The translations under genes were made by a program, and so were the position numbers. From CSP1-5 sp964558395 (GTDB lineage: Bacteria > Methylomirabilota > Methylomirabilia > Methylomirabilales > CSP1-5), in contig CAZLDS010000008.1 of NCBI GenBank assembly GCA_964558395.1, positions 16,634 to 80,633 on the forward strand: 64,000 nt of DNA. Direction: 5' to 3'. The notes beneath the pieces were generated by a model. It was not told the DNA's origin. It searched no databases and saw only the letters and a program-made list of their open reading frames with translations. This document shows positions 16,300 through 24,941 of this stretch, piece by piece. How positions within the stretch are numbered: position 1 is the stretch's first letter; the number at the start of each line of letters is the position of its first letter.

Positions 16300-17433
16300 C
16301 TAATCAAGGGATTTGTGGAACCGCAATATGCTCAGCATCAGCATGCCGACACTGAGCATCGCCATGGCCAGCATCTGGGGCCACAGCACCTCCAGGCCTA
16401 CACCCTTCAGGTACACGCTTCGCAGCACCACCAGGAAGTATCGCAGCGGGTCCAAGTAAGTAAGCCACTGAAGTGCCTCGGGCATGCTGCTAATGGGAAA
16501 CCCGAAACCCGAAAACGTAATGGCCGGCATAATAAAGAAGAACCCCGACACCATCGCCTGTTGCTGGGTCGCCGAGATCGTAGAAATGAACAACCCCACG
16601 CCCAGCATGCACAGGAGGAAGAGGACCGTCCCCAACAGCAGGACCCAGACCCCGCCGCGAAAGGGAATAGCAAACCAAAAGGTGCCCACGAGCGCAACCA
16701 GAGCCACATCGGCGAGTCCAATGAGAAAGAAGGGGAGTGTTTTCCCCAGAATGAACTCCGGCCGCCTAATCGGAGAGACCATAATCTGTTCGAGCGTCCC
16801 GATTTCGCGTTCCCGAACGATGGCGAAAGCGGTCAGTGTCACTACAATCACCAGCGTGAGACTGCCGATGACTCCCGGCACAAAGAACCAGCGACTACGC
16901 AGGTCAGTGTTAAACCATGGCCGACGGTCAACCTCGATGCTGGGCATCTCGGCCGCCAACAGTGGTCTGGTGCGTTGGAGACGGTCGCTCTGAAACTCGC
17001 GGGCGAAGCGCTCCGCGATCTGATTCAAGTAGCCGAGGGCAATCAGAGCGGTGTTGGAGTTTGTGGCGTCCACGATGACCTGCAACGGCGCGGATTCATC
17101 TTTACGCAGACGCCGTGCGAAGCCAGGATGGATGTGAAGGGCCAGCGTCACTTGATCGCGGTCAATCAGCTCGGCGATCTGTCGGTAATCGGACAAGCGA
17201 TTACGGACATCAAAATAGGGGCTGCCGCTGAAGCGGGAGACGAGTTCTCGACTCTCTTGGCTGTTGTCGAGGTCAAGAACGGCGATGGGGACATGGTGAA
17301 TCTCATAGGTGGCAGCGTATCCATAGACCAACATCTGCACGATTGGCGGCACAATGAGAACAAAGCGAGTCCGGTTGTCGCGGAACACTTGGATGAATTC
17401 CTTGATCAGCATCTGTTTGAGCCGGGCCAGCAT
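16300..17433 (-). CDS. ABC-2 type transporter permease (YbhR/YhhJ-like)
   Basis: 377 residues from the ATG at 17433, which has GAGGAG at good spacing; a GTG at 17442 overlaps that site and is less likely. One N-terminal TM (NRTRFVLIVPPIVQMLVYGY), a large periplasmic domain (residues about 45-170) and five C-terminal TM segments with the ABC-2 signature REREIGTLEQIMVSPIRRPE match PF12698. Together with the next permease it forms the channel of a drug- or toxin-export complex. It is the last gene of the six-gene operon starting at the TetR gene. Confidence 0.9.
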   Translation of the reverse strand: MLARLKQMLIKEFIQVFRDNRTRFVLIVPPIVQMLVYGYAATYEIHHVPIAVLDLDNSQESRELVSRFSGSPYFDVRNRLSDYRQIAELIDRDQVTLALHIHPGFARRLRKDESAPLQVIVDATNSNTALIALGYLNQIAERFAREFQSDRLQRTRPLLAAEMPSIEVDRRPWFNTDLRSRWFFVPGVIGSLTLVIVVTLTAFAIVREREIGTLEQIMVSPIRRPEFILGKTLPFFLIGLADVALVALVGTFWFAIPFRGGVWVLLLGTVLFLLCMLGVGLFISTISATQQQAMVSGFFFIMPAITFSGFGFPISSMPEALQWLTYLDPLRYFLVVLRSVYLKGVGLEVLWPQMLAMAMLSVGMLMLSILRFHKSLD

Positions 17434-17445
17434 CGGACTCACTCC

Positions 17446-18579
17446 TCAGCCCAGTTTCTTCTGGAAGGCGCGGATGGCGAGACCGCCAATAATACAGGCG
17501 AAGGCAGCCAGCGCCACCAGCTCTTCGGCCAAAAGGGCAATGGGGGTTCCCTTTAGAAACACACTCTTGAGGAGGGAAACGTAGTACCGAGCCGGAATGA
17601 TGTAGGTCACGACCTGAATGACGACCGGCATCTGATCAATGGAAAATAGAAACCCAGACAGCAAAAAGGCAGGGAGAAATGTCGCGACAAGCGCAAACTG
17701 GCTGGCAGCGAGTTGGGTTTTGGTGATGACTGAGATGACGTATCCAATCCCCAGCACGACAACCAGGAAGAGGGCAGAGCTAACGAACAACGTACTCAGA
17801 TGTCCACGGAACGGAACCTCAAACCACCCGATTGCCAGGATGGCACAGAGGGCGACGTCACCCATTCCGATGGCGAAGTACGGAAGCAGCTTCCCAAGCA
17901 TCACCTCCGATGGCGTCACCGGTGTGGAGACGAGCTGCTCCATCGTGCCCCGCTCCCATTCCCGAGCAATCGTGAGAGAGGTGAGAAAAGTTCCGATGAC
18001 CGCCATCACGATGGCCACGACCCCGGGGACGATAAAGGCCTTGCTCTCGAGGTTCTCGTTGAACCACGTGCGGGCATCAACCCTCAGTCGTCCCTGCGCC
18101 TCACCTTCTCCGTGGCGGCGGAGCCACTCGAGCCGAACCTCTTCCGAATAGCCGGCCACCACCGCTTCGGTGTAGCTGAAGATGACATTCGCGGTGTTGT
18201 CGTCTGTGGCATCCACCAGCCCCTGCACACTCACCACACCGCCCGCGTTCAACTGCTGGGAGAAGTCGTGTGGCACCACGACACCGAGCCGACATCTGCC
18301 GGCATCAATGGCCCCGACCAAGGTGGGATAGTCGTCCACTGCGTGAATGACGTCGAAGTACTCCGACGCCTGGAAGCGCTTGAGGAGATCCTGACTTTCC
18401 TGGCTGTCTTCCCGATCGAAGACGCATACCGGTGTGTGCTTTATATCCAGGCTGACGCCGTATCCAAAGAGCATCATCAGCAGGATGGGCATGGCGATGA
18501 CAATAATCAAGCTGCGGCTATCGCGGCGTATCTGAATGATTTCCTTCCGAGCTATGGCGGCCAATCGATACCAGCGCAT
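17446..18579 (-). CDS. ABC-2 type transporter permease (YbhS-like)
   Basis: 377 residues with the same layout as its neighbour: TM near residues 20-42 (LIIVIAMPILLMMLFGYGV), a periplasmic domain, then REWERGTMEQLVSTPVTPSE and five more TM segments. It should pair with the downstream permease as a heterodimer. The spacing to the ATPase gene before it is 8 bases and to the permease after it 12 bases, consistent with co-expression. Confidence 0.9.
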   Translation of the reverse strand: MRWYRLAAIARKEIIQIRRDSRSLIIVIAMPILLMMLFGYGVSLDIKHTPVCVFDREDSQESQDLLKRFQASEYFDVIHAVDDYPTLVGAIDAGRCRLGVVVPHDFSQQLNAGGVVSVQGLVDATDDNTANVIFSYTEAVVAGYSEEVRLEWLRRHGEGEAQGRLRVDARTWFNENLESKAFIVPGVVAIVMAVIGTFLTSLTIAREWERGTMEQLVSTPVTPSEVMLGKLLPYFAIGMGDVALCAILAIGWFEVPFRGHLSTLFVSSALFLVVVLGIGYVISVITKTQLAASQFALVATFLPAFLLSGFLFSIDQMPVVIQVVTYIIPARYYVSLLKSVFLKGTPIALLAEELVALAAFACIIGGLAIRAFQKKLG

Positions 18580-18587
18580 GAGTATGA

Positions 18588-19538
18588 CTACTCCTGTCCG
18601 GAAGCGTCACGGTCCGTGGTGAGGGATACGAAGACGTCCTCCAGGGTCGGACGGATCATCTCCATTCTCGTGACGATAATGCCGCGGTCAGACAAATAGC
18701 CCCGCAGCCGTGGGATGATCGGGACTGCCTCCGGCACCACCAGATGTAGGGCGTTCCCGAAGACAGCGGCATCCAAGACGCCGGGAACCGTTTGCAGGAC
18801 GTCCAAGGCTCGCCCTAGTGGGTCGCATTCCACCACCACCAACTCGCCCTTCATCGCTCGCTGCTTCAGATCGGTCGGCGTCCCCAGGACCACGATCTGC
18901 CCCCGGTAGATCAATGCCAGCCGATTGCAGTATTCGGCTTCGTCCATGTAATGCGTGGTAACGAAAACGGTCACCCCCTCGCCTGCCAACTGCTGAATGA
19001 GATCCCAAAACTGGCGGCGGGAAATCGGGTCCACGCCTGACGTGGGCTCATCGAGGAAGAGGACCGGCGGACGATGCAGTACGGCGCACCCCAGCGCCAG
19101 CCGTTGCTTCCACCCACCGGCCAACGTTCCAGTCATGGCCGATTCGCGGCCGCGCAGGCCCGCCATTTCCAAGGCCCATCCGATGCGCTCGGACACCACA
19201 TTGACCGGCACGTTATAGAGCCCACCAAAAAGACGAAGGTTCTCGATGACTCGCAAGTCGTTGTAGAGGGAAAACTTCTGTGACATGTAGCCGATGTGCT
19301 CGCGTACCGCGTCCGCGTCGCGGCTAACGTCAAAGCCAGCCACAAGCGCCTTGCCCGCCGTAGGCCGAAGTAATCCGCATAACATGCGGATGGTGGTCGA
19401 TTTGCCGGCTCCATTCGGCCCCAGGAAACCGAATATCTCACCACGGCCGGCTTCGAAGCTGATGTGGTCGACAGCGGTAAACTCCCTAAACTTTTTCACG
19501 AGGTCTTCCACCACCACGGAACGGGTGTCGTCGGTCAT
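18588..19538 (-). CDS. ABC transporter ATP-binding protein (second ATPase of export operon)
   Basis: 316 residues. Walker A GPNGAGKSTTIRML, signature LAGGWKQRLALGCAV (LSGGQ variant), Walker B VLFLDEPTSGVDP and the H-loop TTHYMDEAEY are intact. The C-terminal 90 residues form the usual DrrA-like extension. The LAGGW signature departs from the canonical LSGGM of its partner. In enteric YbhF both ATPase halves are fused; here they are separate genes with a 4-base ATGA overlap. Confidence 0.9.
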   Translation of the reverse strand: MTDDTRSVVVEDLVKKFREFTAVDHISFEAGRGEIFGFLGPNGAGKSTTIRMLCGLLRPTAGKALVAGFDVSRDADAVREHIGYMSQKFSLYNDLRVIENLRLFGGLYNVPVNVVSERIGWALEMAGLRGRESAMTGTLAGGWKQRLALGCAVLHRPPVLFLDEPTSGVDPISRRQFWDLIQQLAGEGVTVFVTTHYMDEAEYCNRLALIYRGQIVVLGTPTDLKQRAMKGELVVVECDPLGRALDVLQTVPGVLDAAVFGNALHLVVPEAVPIIPRLRGYLSDRGIIVTRMEMIRPTLEDVFVSLTTDRDASGQE

Positions 19539-20482
19539 GGCCTCCTCCCGTCTTCGACCTCTTGGACGGCAGACACGAACAGGTCCTCGATTGTCGGCGT
19601 GACCGGAACAATTTCATCATACGGGAGGCCCATGGTCGCGAGGTGGGCCTGCAGCTCGGGGATGCGACGCTCAGCATCGTCGACGACGATGTGCACGCCA
19701 TCACCCACCAGCACCTGGCTTGATACGCCTTGGACGCCCTGCAGCGCCGCGGGCAGCCGGCGCGGCTCGGCTGAAACTATGGCAACCACGGCCCCGGGCA
19801 GGCGTGCCTTCAGCTGGGCGGGCGCATCACAGAAGAGCAGGCAACCCTGATGGAGCAAGGCCACGCGGTGACAGCGCTCGGCTTCGTCGAGGTAAGCAGT
19901 CGAGGTCAGGATGGCGACACCTTTTGCCGCCAAGTCGTACAGGATGCGCCAGAAATCACGCCGCGAAACGGGATCGACACCCGTGGTCGGCTCGTCGAGC
20001 AGGAGAACCTTCGGTGTGTGAATCAGGGCACAGACGAGACCCAGTTTCTGTTTCATCCCGCCCGATAGCTTCCCCGCCAAGCGATGTCGGAATTCGCGCA
20101 GTCCAGCCACGGCCAGCAACTGGGCTTCACGTTCTTCACGTTTGGCACGAGAGACGCCAAACAGGTCCGCGTAGAAACGGATGTTCTCATCCACCGTCAG
20201 GTCTTCATAGAGACCGAATCGCTGCGGCATGTAGCTGATATAGTTCTTGGCACTTTCCGGGTCGCACACGATGTCGCAGCCGGCGACCGTGGCCGAACCC
20301 TCGTCAGGCGCCAGCACGCCGGCAAGCATGCGCAGGGTCGTGGTCTTGCCGGCACCGTCCGGTCCCACGAGGCCAAAGATCTCACCCGCATCTGCGGTGA
20401 AGCTCAGGTGATCCACTGCCACGAGGCCCGGGAAGTGCTTGGTAATTTCCGTAACAGCAACTGCGGGACTCCGTTCACTCAT
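19535..20482 (-). CDS. ABC transporter ATP-binding protein (first ATPase of export operon)
   Basis: 315 residues. Walker A GPDGAGKTTTLRML, signature LSGGMKQKLGLVCAL and Walker B VLLLDEPTTGVDP are complete; the H-loop shows TSTAYLDEAER instead of a histidine after TS/TT, a change often seen in the N-terminal half of YbhF-like fused ATPases. It may therefore be the less active partner of an asymmetric ATPase dimer. It overlaps the HlyD gene end by 8 bases. Confidence 0.9.
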   Translation of the reverse strand: MSERSPAVAVTEITKHFPGLVAVDHLSFTADAGEIFGLVGPDGAGKTTTLRMLAGVLAPDEGSATVAGCDIVCDPESAKNYISYMPQRFGLYEDLTVDENIRFYADLFGVSRAKREEREAQLLAVAGLREFRHRLAGKLSGGMKQKLGLVCALIHTPKVLLLDEPTTGVDPVSRRDFWRILYDLAAKGVAILTSTAYLDEAERCHRVALLHQGCLLFCDAPAQLKARLPGAVVAIVSAEPRRLPAALQGVQGVSSQVLVGDGVHIVVDDAERRIPELQAHLATMGLPYDEIVPVTPTIEDLFVSAVQEVEDGRRP

Positions 20483-21491
20483 GCGTGCTCGCTTTGGTCA
20501 ACTCAATGGTGGCGTCGGCTGGCATGCCCGGCTTTAGCTCGTGGTTGGGGTTTTCTATATCAATCTTGATTCGATAAACCAGGGTCACGCGCTCTGCCTG
20601 CGTTTGAACGCTCTTGGGTGTAAATTCGGCTTTAGACGCAATGAACGAGACGCGACCAGGGTAGCCCTTGCCGGGGTAGGTATCCGTACGGATGGTAGCG
20701 GACTGGCCCCAGCGGACCCGCCCTAAATCGGTTTCGCTGATATAGGCGCGCAGCCAGATGTGGTCGAGGTCGGCGAGGGTAACGACCGGAGTGCCCGGGG
20801 CCACTACCTCCCCGAGTTCAGCCTGCCGCACGAGGATCACCCCGGCTTTCGGCGCGCGGAGTTCGGTATAGTCGAGCTGGATTCGAGAGAGCCGCAATTT
20901 TTCGTGGGCCTGTTGGACATTGGCACGCGAAATGGCAATATCTTCTTTACGTGTCCCCTCCACCGCCTCATCGTATTGTTCCTTGGCGCGCTGCTCGACG
21001 GCCCGAGCGCGCTTCAGATCCGTTTCCGCGAGGTCTCGCGTATTCTTTGCTATAGCGCCTTCTGCGTAAAGGTCTTTGGCACGCTCGTAATCGAGCTTCT
21101 TCTGTTTGAGGTCCGCCTGCGCATCGAGCAACGTTTGCTCTGCCGCCTCAATCTGCTGACGCCGGGTGCCAGCCAGAGCCAAGGCCAATTCGGCCTCACT
21201 CTTACGCAGCGCGGCCTCATCAACCGCCACTTGCTGGCGGAGGTCGTCGCCTTCCAGCCGTGCGATCACGGTCCCTTGCTCGACCCATTGTCCCTCCTGC
21301 ACGGGCATCTCCGCGATGAGTCCCTGGACTTTGAAGCTCAACAGGCTTTCGTGCGCTTCGATGTTCCCCGAGACGATCAGGCCATCACTTCGAAGCTGCC
21401 CTCTCAAGAGCGGTGTGATTACGTAAGAACCCGCCACGACGACGGCTACGAGCAGAACAAAGAGCGGAATGCGTTGCTTCATTTGCTTCAT
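20475..21491 (-). CDS. HlyD-family membrane fusion protein (YbhG-like)
   Basis: The ATG at 21491 gives 338 residues; a TTG at 21503 is an alternative. One N-terminal TM (RIPLFVLLVAVVVAGSYVI) anchors it. The biotinyl-lipoyl-like halves (residues about 40-75 and 205-240) flank a long coiled-coil hairpin (about 85-195, rich in E/A/K/R/Q). It spans the periplasm and links the ABC-2 permeases to an outer-membrane channel, which is not encoded here. It implies a diderm envelope. Confidence 0.9.
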   Translation of the reverse strand: MKQMKQRIPLFVLLVAVVVAGSYVITPLLRGQLRSDGLIVSGNIEAHESLLSFKVQGLIAEMPVQEGQWVEQGTVIARLEGDDLRQQVAVDEAALRKSEAELALALAGTRRQQIEAAEQTLLDAQADLKQKKLDYERAKDLYAEGAIAKNTRDLAETDLKRARAVEQRAKEQYDEAVEGTRKEDIAISRANVQQAHEKLRLSRIQLDYTELRAPKAGVILVRQAELGEVVAPGTPVVTLADLDHIWLRAYISETDLGRVRWGQSATIRTDTYPGKGYPGRVSFIASKAEFTPKSVQTQAERVTLVYRIKIDIENPNHELKPGMPADATIELTKASTHE

Positions 21492-21550
21492 TGAAATAGC
21501 CAACGATGCGACAGCGGAAATGGCCGAATGAACAGCTGACTTGAGTAGTG

Positions 21551-22198
21551 TTACCTGGCCCCTCTCCGTGAGGATATCCCGGACCAGAAAAGGTCAAAGG
21601 TGGGCTCCAGCCAACCCATAAGCTGCGATGGCGGGTGGATCACCCAGAGCAGAAAGGCCCCGAAGAGTGTTTGTTGGAAGATCCGCGCCATGTCAGCCGC
21701 CTTAATATCTTTGCGAATTTCACCTCGGCGCTGCCCGTAGTCTATTAATTTCGTCAACCGCCGCCGACCGCGCGCGAGGTTTCGACGGAAGAGCTGGCGC
21801 ACCGGCTCGCTGGAAAGATTAGCCAAGAGCAAGCTGCGCAAGAGAGCTTGGCTGCGCCCTGGCTCCTCGGCCAGCGAATAGGTCAGACGCCGGAGTGTCT
21901 CTTTCACCGGGCCTTGGCTGGCGTGGGCCTCTGCCACTGCCGCCTCTACTTTCGCGACCTGCATTTGCCCGAACCCGCCCAAGACATGCTCCTTGGTGGG
22001 GAAGTAGTTAAAAAAGGTACCCTTGCCGACATCGGCGGCCTCCGTGATCTGCTCGATGGTGGTGTCGAAAAAGCCTTGTCGGGCAAAGAGGTCGAGCGCA
22101 GCCCGGAGGATGCGCGCGCGGAGTTCAGCCTTACGGCGGGCGCGGCGGCCAAGCGCTTGTGTCAGCGGTGTGTCCTGGGACAGGGACGCAATGCCCAT
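21551..22198 (-). CDS. TetR family transcriptional regulator of the export operon
   Basis: 215 residues from the ATG at 22198 (GGGGAAGTGAAG upstream); a further ATG at 22231 has no ribosome site. The N-terminal HTH is RAALDLFARQGFFDTTIEQI followed by VGKGTFFNYFPTKE, the classic TetR recognition helix. The C-terminal ligand domain (residues about 95-215) is of the broad TetR_C type. It is the first gene of the export operon, 59 bases before hlyD, as in CecR (ybiH)-ybhGFSR, so it probably represses its own operon until the exported compound binds. Confidence 0.9.
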   Translation of the reverse strand: MGIASLSQDTPLTQALGRRARRKAELRARILRAALDLFARQGFFDTTIEQITEAADVGKGTFFNYFPTKEHVLGGFGQMQVAKVEAAVAEAHASQGPVKETLRRLTYSLAEEPGRSQALLRSLLLANLSSEPVRQLFRRNLARGRRRLTKLIDYGQRRGEIRKDIKAADMARIFQQTLFGAFLLWVIHPPSQLMGWLEPTFDLFWSGISSRRGAR

Positions 22199-22234
22199 CT
22201 TCACTTCCCCAAATATTTGACCACAACTCATACA

Positions 22235-22264
22235 TGACTATAGGTCACATTGTGTATTTGTCAA
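22235..22264 (-). promoter_or_regulatory. sigma-70 promoter of the TetR operon with overlapping inverted repeat
   Basis: On the minus strand, TTGACA (22264-22259) and TATAGT (22242-22237) are 16 bases apart. The -10 box lies inside TGACTATAGGTCA (22235-22247), an imperfect inverted repeat that could be the TetR operator. Confidence 0.6.
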
Positions 22265-22327
22265 CCAGAAATTTTGGCAGCAGCGACCCGCCTTGCCTCT
22301 CCAAACGGTTACTTCCTGGAGATGTCA

Positions 22328-22356
22328 TTGGCAGACCAGGTGATGAGGAGTATAAT
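22328..22356 (+). promoter_or_regulatory. sigma-70 promoter of the amidohydrolase gene
   Basis: TTGGCA (22328-22333) and TATAAT (22351-22356) are exactly 17 bases apart, 26 bases before the ATG at 22383. Confidence 0.75.
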
Positions 22357-22382
22357 GACTCCGCCTTTCCACGGAGGATGCG

Positions 22383-23312
22383 ATGCAAACGCCATTCGGC
22401 GAGATCCCCGTCATCGACGCGCACGTGCATTTTTTCTCGGACCGCTTTTTCCGGACGTTGGCAGCGGAACTGCGTGAATCCCCGACCGAAATCGCCGTCT
22501 ACCCGACTCTGCGAATGCATCTGCCTTGGGAGTTCCCGGATGCTGATCCGGCCCGCCTTGGCGAGCGCTGGGTGGCCGAGATGGACCGCCACGGGATCGG
22601 CCGCATGGCCTTGTTCGCCAGCGTGCCGGGTGATGAACGCTCCGTTGCTGCCGCCGCCCAGGCCTTCCTCGACCGCATTATCCCCTATTTCATGCTCAAT
22701 CCGAGCGCCGATGACGCGACGGGCCGCACAAAACGTGCCTTTGCCGAACTCGGGATGAAGGGGCTCTGTCTCTTCCCAGCCATGCACCGCTTCCACGTCT
22801 GGGAGGCACGCCTCCACCCAATCTACGAGACCGTCGCCGCGCACCACGGCATCGTCTTTGTCCACTGCGGTCACCTGAAAATCCGCATCCGAGACAAGCT
22901 GGGCCTCCCCAGTCGGTTCGAGATGCGCTTCGCCAATCCGGTAGATCTCCATGGCGTGGCCAAAGCCTTCCCAAACCTTCCCTTTGTCATCCCACACTTC
23001 GGGTGTGGGTACTTCCGTGAGCTTCTCCTTGTCGCTGACCAGTGCGCCAACGTCTACACGGATACTTCAAGCTCCAACGACTGGGTCCGCTTGATGCCCT
23101 ACCCGCTCGACCTTTCCACCCTCTTCGCCAACGCCCTTCAAGTCTTGGGACCGGAACGGATTCTCTTTGGAACCGACTCCAGTTTCTTTCCCCGGGGCTG
23201 GCGGAAGGATATCTTCGACGCCCAGATAGCAGCACTCCAGGCGCTCCACGTTCCCCCATCCCAGGTTGCCCAGATCCTTGGAGGGAATATTGCCCGCCTT
23301 GTGGGGCGATAA
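22383..23312 (+). CDS. amidohydrolase family protein (amidohydrolase_2/ACMSD-like)
   Basis: 309 residues. The metal-binding start VIDAHVHFFSDRFF, a mid-barrel FVHCGH, the strand FVIPHFGCGYFREL and the final FGTDSSFFPRGW aspartate define PF04909. Members are TIM-barrel decarboxylases or hydrolases using zinc; the substrate here is unknown. The ATG has GGAGG 6 bases upstream and a strong promoter just before. It stands alone between the TetR operon and the NtrC-type gene. Confidence 0.85.
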   Translation: MQTPFGEIPVIDAHVHFFSDRFFRTLAAELRESPTEIAVYPTLRMHLPWEFPDADPARLGERWVAEMDRHGIGRMALFASVPGDERSVAAAAQAFLDRIIPYFMLNPSADDATGRTKRAFAELGMKGLCLFPAMHRFHVWEARLHPIYETVAAHHGIVFVHCGHLKIRIRDKLGLPSRFEMRFANPVDLHGVAKAFPNLPFVIPHFGCGYFRELLLVADQCANVYTDTSSSNDWVRLMPYPLDLSTLFANALQVLGPERILFGTDSSFFPRGWRKDIFDAQIAALQALHVPPSQVAQILGGNIARLVGR

Positions 23313-23398
23313 TTACCCGTCACCCTCCCCAGCGGAACCCTCCCCAGTTTTCCCCGCGTGAATTCCAGCAAATAGCGTACTGACGCGGAGATTCCCCC

Positions 23399-23415
23399 TT
23401 GGTCCGATCCTTGCA
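23399..23415 (+). promoter_or_regulatory. sigma-54 (-24/-12) promoter
   Basis: TTGGTCCGATCCTTGCA carries GG at -24 and GC at -12 with the exact 10-base gap between them, and matches TTGG...TTGCA of the consensus. It is 40 bases before the start of a sigma-54-dependent regulator gene. Confidence 0.65.
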
Positions 23416-23455
23416 CCCCCACCCTCAATGCTTACTGCCGTACCCGGAGACAAGG

Positions 23456-24853
23456 ATGAATGTCGACCCACGAAAGATCAAGATCCTGGCAGTAGACGAT
23501 GACACGAGCTCCCTGGAACTGCTCCAGACAATCCTGGACGCTCACGGCTATCAGATAATCACGGCAACCAACGGCAAAGAGGGGCTTGCCATCGTCCAGG
23601 CGCTCCCTATTGACCTCGTCATCACCGATCTCCGGATGCCTGGCATGGACGGTCTGGCCTTCCTGAAGGCGGCACATGGCAACTTCTCCAGCATGCCGGT
23701 GATCATCACTACCGCGCACGCCTCTATCGATTCGGCGGTCGAAGCCATCAAGAAGGGGGCCTACGCTTACCTCACCAAGCCGATCACCAGTGAACGGGTC
23801 CTCCACCTGGTGGGCCGGGCGATCGCCGAGCAGCAACTGCGCCAAGAGAATCTCTATCTACGGCGCCAACTCGAGCAGCGGCACCAGTTTGACAATATCC
23901 TCGGCAAGAGTCCCCACATGCAGGAGATCTTCCGACTCATCGAGGACCTCGAGGGGAGCGAGGCAACCGTTCTCATTCAGGGAAACACCGGAACCGGGAA
24001 GGAACTGATCGCCAGAGCGCTCCACTTCCACAGCCCCCGAAAAGAGCGTCCCTTCTTGGCCGTCAACTGCGGTGGCTTGACCGAGACCCTGCTCGAGAGT
24101 GAACTGTTCGGGCACATCAAAGGCGCCTTCACCGGTGCAACGGCCAACAAACGCGGACTCTTCAAAGAGGCGGATGGCGGGACCCTCTTCCTGGACGAGA
24201 TCAGCGAGACAAGTCCCAGTATGCAGGTCAGACTCTTGCGCGCGATCCAGGAAGGGGAGATCAAGCCGGTGGGGAGCGAGCAGTCGATGAACGTGGATGT
24301 CCGGATCATCGCCGCCACCAACCAGGACCTAACCCAGGCCATGGCCGCGGGCCGGTTTCGGCCTGACCTCTACTATCGCCTCAACGTCATCGGCATCCAC
24401 CTCCCCGACCTGAAGGAGCGCCGGGAGGACATCCCCGCTTTGGCACAGCACTTCCTTGATCTCTACCGGGAGCGGCTGAAGAAAAAGGAAGTCGGCGAGA
24501 TCTCTCCAGAGGCACTTGCGGTCCTCATGGACTACGAGTGGCCGGGCAATGTCCGGGAACTCGAAAACTGCATCGAACGGGCGGTGGTGTTGGCCCGGGG
24601 CGAGGCGATTCGGCCAGAACATCTCCCGGGAAGTCTCCGGCAGCTGACGCCGGAGCGGTCTCTCACCTTTGCGGTTGGAACCTCGCTCGAGGTGTTAGAG
24701 CGGCAGGCGATCACCGCCACCCTGCGCGAGGTGAAGGGAAACAAGGCCGCGGCCGCCCGACTGCTGGGGATCTCCCAGCGCACCCTCTATCGCAAGATCA
24801 AGACCTACAACCTCGACCGCCTGCTACAAGACATAATGTCCGGATCAGGGTGA
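23456..24853 (+). CDS. sigma-54-dependent response regulator, NtrC/AtoC type
   Basis: 465 residues from the ATG at 23456 (GGAGACAAGG upstream); the longer frame from 23399 would run through the promoter. The receiver domain (1-120) has acidic pair DD, phospho-acceptor in VITDLRMPGMDG and Lys in YLTKPI. The AAA+ domain (about 140-370) has Walker A GNTGTGKEL, the sigma-54 contact loop GAFTGA, Walker B GGTLFLDEI and an Arg finger region. The C-terminal Fis-type HTH is GNKAAAARLLGISQRTLYRK. No sensor kinase gene is nearby, so it is an orphan. A sigma-54 promoter in front suggests autoregulation. Confidence 0.92.
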   Translation: MNVDPRKIKILAVDDDTSSLELLQTILDAHGYQIITATNGKEGLAIVQALPIDLVITDLRMPGMDGLAFLKAAHGNFSSMPVIITTAHASIDSAVEAIKKGAYAYLTKPITSERVLHLVGRAIAEQQLRQENLYLRRQLEQRHQFDNILGKSPHMQEIFRLIEDLEGSEATVLIQGNTGTGKELIARALHFHSPRKERPFLAVNCGGLTETLLESELFGHIKGAFTGATANKRGLFKEADGGTLFLDEISETSPSMQVRLLRAIQEGEIKPVGSEQSMNVDVRIIAATNQDLTQAMAAGRFRPDLYYRLNVIGIHLPDLKERREDIPALAQHFLDLYRERLKKKEVGEISPEALAVLMDYEWPGNVRELENCIERAVVLARGEAIRPEHLPGSLRQLTPERSLTFAVGTSLEVLERQAITATLREVKGNKAAAARLLGISQRTLYRKIKTYNLDRLLQDIMSGSG

Positions 24854-24941
24854 TCGTGTACCAGCCTGACGGACTCTTTCCATTCCTCTCGCCCTGCCCA
24901 TCACCATACGCGCGCTGAAGAATTCATCGCGGCCTACCTTG

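Noticed and set aside
16315..17556. 413-codon plus-strand frame
   Set aside because: Antisense to the ABC-2 permease genes; its His/Gln/Arg-rich product is the typical shadow of hydrophobic membrane codons.
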